Below are positions 47,372-54,960 of a stretch of 64,000 bases of DNA, one piece after another (the stretch's first letter is position 1; each line of letters begins with the position of its first letter). The DNA is taken from assembly GCF_024178165.1 (NCBI RefSeq), contig NZ_JAMZIE010000003.1:310001-374000 (forward strand). The letters run 5' to 3'. A model generated the notes under the pieces. That model worked only from the letters and a program-made list of their open reading frames with translations. It was not told the origin of the DNA and made no database searches. Origin of the DNA: Halohasta salina. GTDB taxonomy: Archaea > Halobacteriota > Halobacteria > Halobacteriales > Haloferacaceae. A program made the translations under genes and the position numbers.

Positions 47372-48685
47372 CTACTCGATGTCGACATTCCCGTCGGGGC
47401 CGATCCGGATGACGATGTCGAACGCCGAGGTGATCGTCTCGAGTTCGGTGTCGGTGTGGGCTCTGGGATTCATGTGGTAGAACCCCATCACGCCTCTGGA
47501 GTTGAGTTGGCCTTTGAGTGTAAAGAGGAACTGGAACATGGTCTCGTTGCCGACGTACTGCTGGATCGCCGACAGCGTGTGGACGCCGACGACCGTCGGG
47601 CGGCGTTCGTCGTCCCACTGGGAGACGATGTGGCTGATGTTGACGCCCAGTTTAGCGAGGTGTTTGAGGTTCGAGATGTTCTTGTAGATGTCCAGCCGCC
47701 GGGTGGGGTCCGGCCCCGCGCCCGGCTCGCTCGGTCGGAGGCCACTTCTGCCGACCTCGATGACGGCCGTCTTCCCCCCTGCCCACGCCGGGACCTCCTC
47801 GGCGGCGGCCAGCTGGTCGTCGACGGTCCCTGTCGCCGAGACGAACAGCACGTTCTGGCCGGAGCCGTCGTCCGGCACCAGAAACCGGCGGTAGATCTCG
47901 TTGGTGATCGAGTGGGCTGTCGGGCTCAGCAGCAACACCTGCGAGGAGGCGGTCGCCCGCCCGAAGGCGTCGATGTTGTTGAGGATCTGATCGATCGTGT
48001 CGGCCTGTGTCGACCGACTCGCCGAGCCGGCTGATCGGCCGGTATCGTCCCGGTCGGTGTCGGCTTCCCCGCCGGTAACCCGGTGTGAGATCCGATCGAG
48101 GACGCTCCTGAACGACGAGCCGCCCCCATCGTCGCCTCCGTCCACGTCGCTCTCGTCGCCGCGCTCGTCGCCGCTCGTGGCCGCCGGCTCCGTGCCGAAC
48201 TCGAAGTCGGTCGCCTGTTCGGCCACGTCGGTCCCCGCTCCTCCGGTCTGCCGGTCGGTCGGCTCGGTCGTTCCAGCCGACCCGGTGTCGGACGGTTCGG
48301 CCGGCGTCGACCAGTCCGGGCCATTCGTGTCGGGTTCCCCGGCATCAGTGGTGGTCGGCTCTCCCGCCTCCGTCCCGTTCGGCGGCTTCCCGTCGGCCGT
48401 CGGCTCCGCGTCGGTTTCCGGATCGGTCGACGAACCGAAACTGTCCCAGAGTCGGTCCTCGGGATCGGCGGCTTCGTCGGGCTGGGGCCGAGCATCGCCG
48501 GTGTTTTTGTCCGCCGCCGACCGGTTGCCGCCACCGCCGGTCACGGCGTCGGTATTGTCGCTGCCCCCGGTTGTGGCGGCGGGCGTCTCGTCGACCGGTT
48601 CGTCGTCCTCCAGCCGGTCGAGAAACGCGTCGATCCGGGCGTCGTCGATCGGCTCCTCGTCGTCTGGCTCTGATTCGTTACTCAT
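47372..48685 (-). CDS. DUF7504-like RecA-fold protein with long acidic N-terminus
   Basis: A 437-residue protein. I use the ATG at 48685 (MSNESEPDDEEPID). Residues 1-220 are low-complexity and acidic (Asp, Glu, Thr, Gly, Pro). Residues 225-437 form a RecA/KaiC-like domain: SQVLLLSPTAHSITNEIYRRFL, VLFVSATGTVDDQLAA, RPTVVGVHTLSAIQQYVGNETMFQFLF and VIRIGPDGNVDIE. There is no Walker A lysine, so it is a non-hydrolysing member, consistent with DUF7504. Such proteins are linked to haloarchaeal signalling. It follows the receiver gene on the same strand. Confidence 0.7.
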   Translation of the reverse strand: MSNESEPDDEEPIDDARIDAFLDRLEDDEPVDETPAATTGGSDNTDAVTGGGGNRSAADKNTGDARPQPDEAADPEDRLWDSFGSSTDPETDAEPTADGKPPNGTEAGEPTTTDAGEPDTNGPDWSTPAEPSDTGSAGTTEPTDRQTGGAGTDVAEQATDFEFGTEPAATSGDERGDESDVDGGDDGGGSSFRSVLDRISHRVTGGEADTDRDDTGRSAGSASRSTQADTIDQILNNIDAFGRATASSQVLLLSPTAHSITNEIYRRFLVPDDGSGQNVLFVSATGTVDDQLAAAEEVPAWAGGKTAVIEVGRSGLRPSEPGAGPDPTRRLDIYKNISNLKHLAKLGVNISHIVSQWDDERRPTVVGVHTLSAIQQYVGNETMFQFLFTLKGQLNSRGVMGFYHMNPRAHTDTELETITSAFDIVIRIGPDGNVDIE

Positions 48686-48760
48686 ACTCGGGTGGCCGGC
48701 AGTCGGTTCCTCGGGCGATACCGCGGCGGCCCGCCCCATATTGTCGGGTCGACACCGGGA

Positions 48761-49801
48761 TCACCAGTTGGTCTGATAGTCGGGGCCGCCGGACTCCCGA
48801 TCGGTCGGCTGGCGTTCCGGTCCCGTCCCGCCGGGCTGGCCGCCGGCGGGCTCGATGGGACGGTCGGTCGTCTGGAGTTTGTCGTTGGAAAACGGCAGCC
48901 AGCCGCCCTTCGTGATGCCGGTGAACCGCTGTTCGCAGCTCGGACACTCCGGGGCCTCCAGCAGCCCGAGGTCGATCGTTTGGCCGCAGTTGTCGCAGTC
49001 GGCGGCCTCGACCCCGTGGCGGATCGCCTCCTGTTTGAGATCGGCGAGCTCCTCCTGTTTGGCGAACTGCTCGCGGATGGGTGCCAGCGCCTCCTGTCTG
49101 GCGTCGCTGACCGCCCCGAGACGGTACTCGATGTTGTCGGTGGTATCCAGTAGGTGTTGGAGTACCTGCTCGATGCTGTCGAACTCCGACTCCAGCCGGC
49201 GTTCGAGTTCGGCGTGATCGGCCTCCGTCCGCTCGACGGCCGCCTTCAGCTCCGACAGCGACATCCCTTCGCTGAGCCGGCGTTCGACCGTCGAGAGCCG
49301 CTCGTCGACCGCCTCCAGCCGGTTGTCGAGCCGGTCGATGGTGTCGTCGGTCTCGGTCTGTCGGTCGACGACCGCCGACGAGAGGTCGTCGAGCTGTCCT
49401 TCGAGGGCCGACAGCTCCTCGTTACCGGCCTCGTCGGCGTCGGTATCCCGCTGGTCTCCCGACAGCTCTTCGATCGCTCCGCGGAGTCCCTGGAGCTCGG
49501 TTTTGAGTTCGGAGAACTCCGCGGTCGACGACCGGTCGTCGTCGGCCGCTCCGCCACCGGCGGCCGTACGGTCCCCCGACTCCATCCCCGGCTGCCCCTC
49601 GCCGTGTCGTGGCTCGTTGGCCACCTCGGAGTCGGTAACGACCCCCGAGAGTTCCTCGAGGACCCAGTAGGACGACAAGATCTCGTCGAGCAACTCCTGT
49701 TTGGAGACGCCCTTCTGTCTGGCCGTTTCGGCCACCCACTCCTCGAGGGCCTCGGAATCGAACCCGTGAGCGCCGCCAACTGGAGAGGAGTCGTTCGACA
49801 T
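48761..49801 (-). CDS. coiled-coil zinc-ribbon protein of unknown function
   Basis: A 346-residue protein. The N-terminal 50 residues (EALEEWVAETARQKGVSKQELLDEILSSYWVLEEL) look like a ribbon-helix-helix or helical regulator. Residues 95-255 are strongly coiled-coil, with Leu/Glu/Arg heptads (ELKTELQGLRGAIEEL, TIDRLDNRLEAVDERLSTVERRL). A zinc ribbon follows: DCDNCGQTIDLG and APECPSCEQRF near 262-290. The C-terminus is disordered (Pro/Gly/Thr). It lies upstream of the DUF7504-like gene with a 75-base gap. A scaffold that holds a partner at a membrane or on DNA is a guess. Confidence 0.65.
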   Translation of the reverse strand: MSNDSSPVGGAHGFDSEALEEWVAETARQKGVSKQELLDEILSSYWVLEELSGVVTDSEVANEPRHGEGQPGMESGDRTAAGGGAADDDRSSTAEFSELKTELQGLRGAIEELSGDQRDTDADEAGNEELSALEGQLDDLSSAVVDRQTETDDTIDRLDNRLEAVDERLSTVERRLSEGMSLSELKAAVERTEADHAELERRLESEFDSIEQVLQHLLDTTDNIEYRLGAVSDARQEALAPIREQFAKQEELADLKQEAIRHGVEAADCDNCGQTIDLGLLEAPECPSCEQRFTGITKGGWLPFSNDKLQTTDRPIEPAGGQPGGTGPERQPTDRESGGPDYQTNW

Positions 49802-50231
49802 GTTTATTCGGGGAGATTAGGTATCGTGGATTGATACCCTCTGTCCTTAAATCTGTGGAATAAATACTTGAATATTGAACAGTACATTTAGATAGTCTTT
49901 CCACGAATACGCTCCGGTCGGCTCGCGTCCGTCGTTCTCGGCCGTGGGTCCGGGCGACTACGCCGCTCCGCCAATCATCATCATTATAGGTTTGGTAGTC
50001 GACAATGATAGCAGTGATTAGGCGTTTCAGACGGGGAGTGACACCCCCGACACCGGCCGGTTTCGCGGGCGTCAACCCGATCTGCGGGCGATCGCGCGCG
50101 GTTCGCATGGCCGGTCGTCAGGGGTGGACCGGCCGTCGGTTGCGGCCGTCCAATCGTCGGTTTCGGTCGTCCGGTCGTCGGGGGTGGACCCGTCGTCGGG
50201 GATCGACCGGCCGGTCGACGGGAGGGTGGCG
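49802..50231. other. 430-bp intergenic region with mixed AT-rich and GC-rich blocks
   Basis: The left part (49802-49915) is AT-rich and should carry the promoter for the coiled-coil gene. The rest is GC-rich, with a pair of 20-base direct repeats spaced 60 bp and other GGTCGTC/CCGTC copies. Frames of 70-125 codons exist here on both strands, but their composition is Arg-rich and antisense-like, so I do not call a gene. Confidence 0.5.
50111..50190 (+). repeat. 20-bp direct repeats 60 bp apart before the DUF5305-like gene
   Basis: CCGGTCGTCAGGGGTGGACC at 50111-50130 and CCGGTCGTCGGGGGTGGACC at 50171-50190 differ at one position. They are exactly 60 bp apart, start to start, and lie 42 to 121 bp before the start of the DUF5305-like gene. 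Confidence 0.6.
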
Positions 50232-51290
50232 ATGTTAGCCCGACTGAAGCTCCACGTCTCGAATCACGGCACGGAGCTGGCGATCGGCTGTCTCCTCGCC
50301 GCGCTGCTGCTGTTCGCCGGGGCCGGACAGGTGTATACGACCCCCCAGTACGAGCAGCCACCGCCCGAGGAGGTCGACAGCTACGATATCGAACTCGCCG
50401 TCACCGAGAGTGCGGTCGTCCAGCGGGACAACCCGCTGTACGAGACGGGTACTCGGTTGGAGTCGCGGCCGGCCTACTTCGCGAACTTCACGCCGGAACT
50501 CCAACTGTCGGCGGCCGTCGACGGTTCCGACAGCCGGAACGTGACGCTGCGCCAGCGGTTGATCCTCCGCGAGGAGGCCACCAGAGACGGCTCGGAGCTC
50601 TGGAGCCGCGAGCGGCTGCTGGCGAGTCACAGCGAGACGATGACCGATGGCGAGACCCAGCTCAACACCACCCTCGACGTCGAGGACCTCGGGAGCGACC
50701 AGAGCGACGTCCGGTCGGCGCTCGGCTCGCTGGCGGGGATCACCACCACCCTTCGGATCGAGACCACCTACGAGACCGAGCCCGTCGAAGGCGAGTCCTA
50801 CGAGGGGGATCTGGATCTCGAGTTGACCTTCGAGTCGACCAGCAACGCCTACTGGCTGTCGGGGACCCGTACCGCCAGCGACTCCGAGACCAGAGTGGCC
50901 CGGCCCGACCCGGTCCCCCAGCCGCCGAACTACACCCTCGTCGGGCTGTTGGGGCTTGCCGGCGTCGGCATGGTCGGACTCGCCGGCGTCGTCGTCCACA
51001 AATCGCGGGGGTACGATCCACAGCAGCTCCGGATCGATCTCTACAACGAGGAGTACGGCGAGTGGATCTCCAAAGGCGAGTTGGTCGTCGACCCCGACAA
51101 GCGGTACGTCTACGTCGACTCGCTGGGCGACCTCGTCGATATCGGGATCGACGCCGACAAGCGGGTGATCCACGACAGCGATCTCGGGGCCTACGTCGTC
51201 GTCGACGACGATCTGGTCTACTACTTCTCCCGGGAGTCCACCGACATCGAACTGTGGGCGAACGTCGGCAGCGCCTCGAAGGCCGACTAA
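50232..51290 (+). CDS. DUF5305-like membrane protein with extracellular beta domain
   Basis: A 352-residue protein starting MLARLKLHVSNHG, with a signal-anchor helix (about residues 17-32), a beta-rich extracellular domain of about 190 residues (IELAVTESAVVQRDNP, LRQRLILREEATRDGSELW, LRIETTYETEP) and a second membrane helix (about 237-257), then a cytosolic tail of 95 residues (YVYVDSLGDLVDIGIDADKRVIHD). It resembles DUF5305, a family often encoded next to archaeal signal peptidases. It is convergent with the signal peptidase gene here; their stops overlap. Confidence 0.8.
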   Translation: MLARLKLHVSNHGTELAIGCLLAALLLFAGAGQVYTTPQYEQPPPEEVDSYDIELAVTESAVVQRDNPLYETGTRLESRPAYFANFTPELQLSAAVDGSDSRNVTLRQRLILREEATRDGSELWSRERLLASHSETMTDGETQLNTTLDVEDLGSDQSDVRSALGSLAGITTTLRIETTYETEPVEGESYEGDLDLELTFESTSNAYWLSGTRTASDSETRVARPDPVPQPPNYTLVGLLGLAGVGMVGLAGVVVHKSRGYDPQQLRIDLYNEEYGEWISKGELVVDPDKRYVYVDSLGDLVDIGIDADKRVIHDSDLGAYVVVDDDLVYYFSRESTDIELWANVGSASKAD

Positions 51291-52393
51291 CGCTGGGTCG
51301 ACCGCATGGTGATCGGTCGGATCCCGACGACGACCGCGTAGACCGCCACGACGGGCGTCGTCGACAGCACTGCGATCGTTATCATGGGCAGATACGGGTG
51401 GATCGCAGCCAGCAGCCCGATAACCGGCAGCGGGAGGACATGGAAGTAGTGGTGTTCAGTGTACGACCGGGCGAAGGGCCCGGTTTCGACCGGAACGTCG
51501 ACCCTCATCGTGACCGACGCGCGTTCCCCGGTCTCGAGCGTCAGTTGCTGGGTGTCGATGTCGATACCGTCTCCGACCGGTTCGACGATGACCACTTTCG
51601 GGACGACTCCCTCGTTCTCGACGGAGACGGAGAGTTCCTCGGTCTCGCCGGCGGGGACTCGTCCCTGCCCGTCGGCCACCGAGGGGTCCGCACTCAGGAG
51701 GTTGGTCGTCGTCATTCCGCTCGGCAGGACCATCCCTGTCAGCACCGGCAGCGACAGCATGACGACGAGTCCGATCACCACCAGCCGACCGCTGATAACG
51801 CCGTCCCGTCGGGTCGACCGGCTCGTCGGCCGTTTCGCGTCGTCGGTCACGAAGCCGTACAGCAGCGTGACCGTGATCAACACGACCCCGAAGCCGGTCG
51901 TCGCGGCTCCGACCCGGGCCCCGCTGTCGAGGCCCAGGAGTCCGATTACAGATCCGAACCCGCTTTGGACGAACAGCGCCGCGTGTCCGATCGACGGCAG
52001 TGCGACCACCTCGCCGTCGACCTGGAGGACGACCGCGTAGATCTGGGCGTCGGTCACCGGCGGTTCGCCGGCATCCTGATCGGTAAAGGAGTTGGCGTCA
52101 CCCTGCGTGATGTAACCCTGTGCCGTTTGGTCGATTACTCGGTGTGTCGTCGGTCCCCCGCCGTCGATCGACTGGGCCTCGAAGGTAACTACGTCGCCGG
52201 AGTCGATCTCCCCCGCCAACAGGGGCGGCATCGCGACGAACCCATCGCCAACCCCGAGCGTCGGCTCCATGCTCCCCGTCGCAATGTACCCCAGCAGGAA
52301 CGGCTGGCCGAGTAGTTCGCCGATCACCATCACCGCCGCTATCCCGACCAACACCACCGTGATCGCCCGCTGGACGGTCGACGAGACACCCAT
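51287..52393 (-). CDS. signal peptidase I (archaeal/SipW type) with extra beta-sandwich region
   Basis: A 368-residue protein. I take the ATG at 52393 (MGVSSTVQRAITVVL). The catalytic part is the first 140 residues: helix, then IATGSMEPTLGVGDGF with nucleophile Ser41, THRVID with catalytic His84 (the archaeal/ER type uses His instead of Lys), and QGDANSFTDQDAGEP for the Asp ligands. After two more helices there is a beta-sandwich-like segment (about 255-315, SVSVENEGVVPKVVIVEPVGDGID, ASVTMRVDVPVE) and a final membrane pair. Usual archaeal signal peptidases lack this extension. Confidence 0.88.
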   Translation of the reverse strand: MGVSSTVQRAITVVLVGIAAVMVIGELLGQPFLLGYIATGSMEPTLGVGDGFVAMPPLLAGEIDSGDVVTFEAQSIDGGGPTTHRVIDQTAQGYITQGDANSFTDQDAGEPPVTDAQIYAVVLQVDGEVVALPSIGHAALFVQSGFGSVIGLLGLDSGARVGAATTGFGVVLITVTLLYGFVTDDAKRPTSRSTRRDGVISGRLVVIGLVVMLSLPVLTGMVLPSGMTTTNLLSADPSVADGQGRVPAGETEELSVSVENEGVVPKVVIVEPVGDGIDIDTQQLTLETGERASVTMRVDVPVETGPFARSYTEHHYFHVLPLPVIGLLAAIHPYLPMITIAVLSTTPVVAVYAVVVGIRPITMRSTQR

Positions 52394-52738
52394 TGATTCA
52401 CACCTCGGACCGACGGCCCACAGTCGGCCTACGTCCGAACATCTTCTTACTCGAAAATACTGTATCTTCCGACTCGACCACCCGCCGAGCACCGTCAGCA
52501 ACCGGTCTGACCGTTATCGGTCGACGACTGGGTCGACCGGTCGGCTGATAGCCGAAACCAGTAACTGATCTGTCTTGTACTATCTGTCATAGCGAAATGG
52601 AACTCAACGCACACATGTTTCCTAATATTGTCTTTCAAACTAAATACTAATATTCTGAGCGGATCAGAGTAAATGTCTGCATGTTAATGAAAGATAGAAG
52701 CTATTATATATATCGTGTACAAAGAAAGTCACCGTAGC
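52394..52738. other. 345-bp AT-rich intergenic region with strong TATA box
   Basis: From about 52560 the sequence becomes strikingly AT-rich for this genome. It holds two copies of CTAATATT (52622-52629 and 52647-52654), an inverted pair CTGA...TCAG near 52655, and TATTATATATAT at 52702-52713, about 32 bases before the ATG at 52739. The region between 52394 and 52560 shows no gene on either strand. A transferred or specially regulated promoter region is likely. Confidence 0.6.
52702..52713 (+). promoter_or_regulatory. TATA box of the Tat-exported protein gene
   Basis: TATTATATATAT is centred about 32 bases upstream of the ATG at 52739, giving a very short or absent leader. The extended TATA and AT-rich flanks suggest strong expression. 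Confidence 0.6.
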
Positions 52739-53530
52739 ATGAATAGGCGTAACTTCGTGGTGGGACTTGGGACAGTCGCTACCTTGAGTGGTGTGGCATC
52801 GGTTACCGCGGCGTCGTTCGCGTCCAGTACGACCGCGAGCACGAACTTCTCGATCGTCGCCTTGGAGGGCAACCTCGTCCTTCGGCGACTGCAGAGCACG
52901 CTCCCCGGTGGGAGCGACCCCAGTAACTACAGCGAACTGGCCGACACGACCGACGCGTGGAACGAATCCGCGATCACGGACTTCGGCAACGTGACACGTG
53001 AGAGCAATCAAAACAACTCGGTGGTCGCATACGTCAACGATAACACCAACGACAATCTGGAGGCCGACCTCGCCTTCGAGGCTCGGAACACGACGTACAC
53101 CGAGTATACTGATAACGAAGCCAACGGTAACTACGGGTTCTTCGAGCTCGCCAACCTCGGTGAGACACAGGAGTCGGTCTCGATGACGTTCGGGTACAAC
53201 TCCGACAACGTCGCCCAGAACGATACCGATACCGGCACAAGTACTGGCGACCCGCCTCTCTCGGAGGCCGACGTCGCTGAAATCTTCACGTTCACTGCGG
53301 ACGGGAAAGACATCTCCCCGAATCCCGATACTCCGCGAGAGCCTGGAGACACAGTGTCGCTCGACGCGGGACAGGTTGTCACCGTCGAACTGGAGATCTC
53401 CATGACCGAATCGCAGGCCAGCAACGTTCAGGACGTGGCTGGTTCGAGCCCCTTCGGTGGTGGCCTCGACGAGTACAGCTTCCAGCTCATCGACAGCGTC
53501 ACAGTCGGCAGCGACTTCACCAGCCCATAA
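52739..53530 (+). CDS. Tat-exported Asn/Thr-rich beta protein (DUF1102/TasA-like candidate)
   Basis: A 263-residue secreted protein. The N-terminus MNRRNFVVGLGTVATL carries a twin-arginine motif (RRNFVV) and a signal ending near VTAASFA. The mature part is all-beta in character, rich in Asn, Thr, Ser, Asp and Glu, with many sequons (NYS, NES, NVT, NNS, NTT, NDT) and no cysteine. It contains FFELANLGETQESVSMTFGY and GDTVSLDAGQVVTVELEI, which resemble DUF1102 and TasA/camelysin-like fibre proteins. Signal peptidase I is upstream and divergent. The ATG at 52739 is chosen for the Tat signal. Confidence 0.7.
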   Translation: MNRRNFVVGLGTVATLSGVASVTAASFASSTTASTNFSIVALEGNLVLRRLQSTLPGGSDPSNYSELADTTDAWNESAITDFGNVTRESNQNNSVVAYVNDNTNDNLEADLAFEARNTTYTEYTDNEANGNYGFFELANLGETQESVSMTFGYNSDNVAQNDTDTGTSTGDPPLSEADVAEIFTFTADGKDISPNPDTPREPGDTVSLDAGQVVTVELEISMTESQASNVQDVAGSSPFGGGLDEYSFQLIDSVTVGSDFTSP

Positions 53531-53533
53531 TCA

Positions 53534-53570
53534 CCGGTTTCACGACCGGCGGTCGACCTTCTTTCTATTT
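53534..53570 (+). terminator. hairpin plus pyrimidine tract after the Tat-exported gene
   Basis: CCGGT-TTCACG-ACCGG forms a five-base-pair stem just after the stop at 53528-53530, and CCTTCTTTCTATTT (53557-53570) follows as a T-rich tract. Archaeal termination depends mainly on the T-tract, which fits here. Confidence 0.5.
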
Positions 53571-53633
53571 CAGCCGCCCAGCGGCGAGCCCGTCGACCGA
53601 CGTGCCCATACCCACCGCGGCCCACGAGTCGGT

Positions 53634-54434
53634 ATGCGTGAGCCGACAGCCGACCTCGCGGCGGTCGCCGGCGAGGCGGTCCGGGCAAGCGGCGACTACC
53701 TCCGGACGGCGTTCAGAAACGGCCGAGTCGACGGCGAGTACGACGCGGTCGACGTGAAGGCAGCCGCCGATCGGGCGGCCCAACGCCGGATCCGATCGGT
53801 GATCGAGTCCCACTACCCCGACCACGCCGTCGACGGCGAGGAGTCCGACTCGCCGGCGACTGCTGGGGAGTCGACCGATGGGATCCGGTGGGTGGTCGAT
53901 CCGCTCGATGGCACCAACAACTTCGCCAGCGGTCTCCCGAAGTTCGCCGCCGCGGCGGCCGCCTGCCACGACGGCGAGCCGGTGGCCGCCGCGATCTACG
54001 AACCGCTGGTCGACGAGCTGTACCTCGCCGAACGCGGCGACGGGGCCACGCTCGACAGCGAGCCCCTCCGGACCGAGTCGGCGCTCCCGCTGGCCCACGG
54101 GACGGTCGCCTTCGTGGTCGGCCTCGATGCGGCTACCGATCCGGCAGAGGCCGATCGCATCGAGGCGCTCGAAGCCGCCCTGTGGCACTGCTGCAAACGG
54201 GTGGTGACGACGTGGGCCCCCTGCGTCGACTGGGGGCTGCTCGCCCGGGGATCGATCGAGGGGCTGGTCGCGTTCCGCCCCGGCGTCTACGAGCAGGCCC
54301 CCGGCGCGCTGGTAGCGGCCGAAAGCGGGGTCGCGGCGGTCGACACGCTGGCCGCCGAGGGGCTGTATGCGGCCGCGCCGACGCGGGCGGTCGCCGAACG
54401 ACTCCACGAGATCGCGGCAGGATCCGAGGCTTGA
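53634..54434 (+). CDS. inositol monophosphatase/FBPase family protein
   Basis: A 266-residue Mg-dependent phosphatase. Start at the ATG at 53634 (MREPTADLAAVAGEAV). The metal and catalytic motifs are present: VDGEES near residue 64, WVVDPLDGTNNFASGLP near 86 with the DPxDGT core, and CVDWGLLARGSIEGL near 200 as the C-terminal motif with the last Asp. Substrates in archaea are inositol monophosphate or fructose 1,6-bisphosphate; the sequence does not decide. Within haloarchaea this kind of gene is common. Confidence 0.88.
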   Translation: MREPTADLAAVAGEAVRASGDYLRTAFRNGRVDGEYDAVDVKAAADRAAQRRIRSVIESHYPDHAVDGEESDSPATAGESTDGIRWVVDPLDGTNNFASGLPKFAAAAAACHDGEPVAAAIYEPLVDELYLAERGDGATLDSEPLRTESALPLAHGTVAFVVGLDAATDPAEADRIEALEAALWHCCKRVVTTWAPCVDWGLLARGSIEGLVAFRPGVYEQAPGALVAAESGVAAVDTLAAEGLYAAAPTRAVAERLHEIAAGSEA

Positions 54435-54501
54435 AACTTATACGGCCGCCACGAGTACGGCGAGACATGTGTGAGCGTTCCCGACGGCCGGAGGCGGCAC
54501 G

Positions 54502-54960
54502 ATGAACAGGCTCCACCCTCGGATCAGGCTCGTTTGGATCTTTCGGGCGGTGGCGCTGGCGGCCGTCGTTGGCGCGGTCGGCGTCGGGCTGGCGGTCTTT
54601 TTCGAGGTCTCGCCCCGGCTCCCGCTCGGGCTGGCGCTGGTGGTCGTCGTCGTCGGGGTCGTCCACGCGATCCTGCGGTACCGCAACTGGCGGTACGTGG
54701 TTCGGGAGGACGCGATCTATCTCGAACGCGGCGTGCTCACCGAGGTCAGGACGGAGGTACCGCTGGTCCGGATCCAGCACGTCGACTCCCGGCGGTCGGC
54801 CTTCGAGCGGCTGGTCGGCCTCGCCCGGACGGTCGTCTACACCGCGGGTTCCCGCGGCGCTGACGTGACGATTCCGGGACTGACGCCGGGGGATGCCGAC
54901 GGGTTGCGGACCCGGCTCAAGCGGCTGGTGATCGACACCGACGGGGAGGATGCCGTGTGA
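54502..54960 (+). CDS. bacterial PH-domain membrane protein, YdbS-like
   Basis: A 152-residue protein with two close hydrophobic helices (about residues 13-55, with a short loop) and a bPH2 (PH-like) domain at about 60-140: YRNWRYVVREDAIYLERGVLTEVRTEVPLVRIQHVD. It resembles YdbS, one of two related PH-domain proteins encoded side by side in many bacteria and archaea. Function unknown; a membrane- or lipid-related scaffold is likely. Its stop overlaps the start of the YdbT-like gene as GTGA. Confidence 0.88.
   Translation: MNRLHPRIRLVWIFRAVALAAVVGAVGVGLAVFFEVSPRLPLGLALVVVVVGVVHAILRYRNWRYVVREDAIYLERGVLTEVRTEVPLVRIQHVDSRRSAFERLVGLARTVVYTAGSRGADVTIPGLTPGDADGLRTRLKRLVIDTDGEDAV

Noticed and set aside
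50005-50238. Arg-rich 77-codon frame before the DUF5305-like gene
   Set aside because: Basic, repeat-driven composition that is unlike haloarchaeal proteins; it overlaps the repeated GGTCGTC block.
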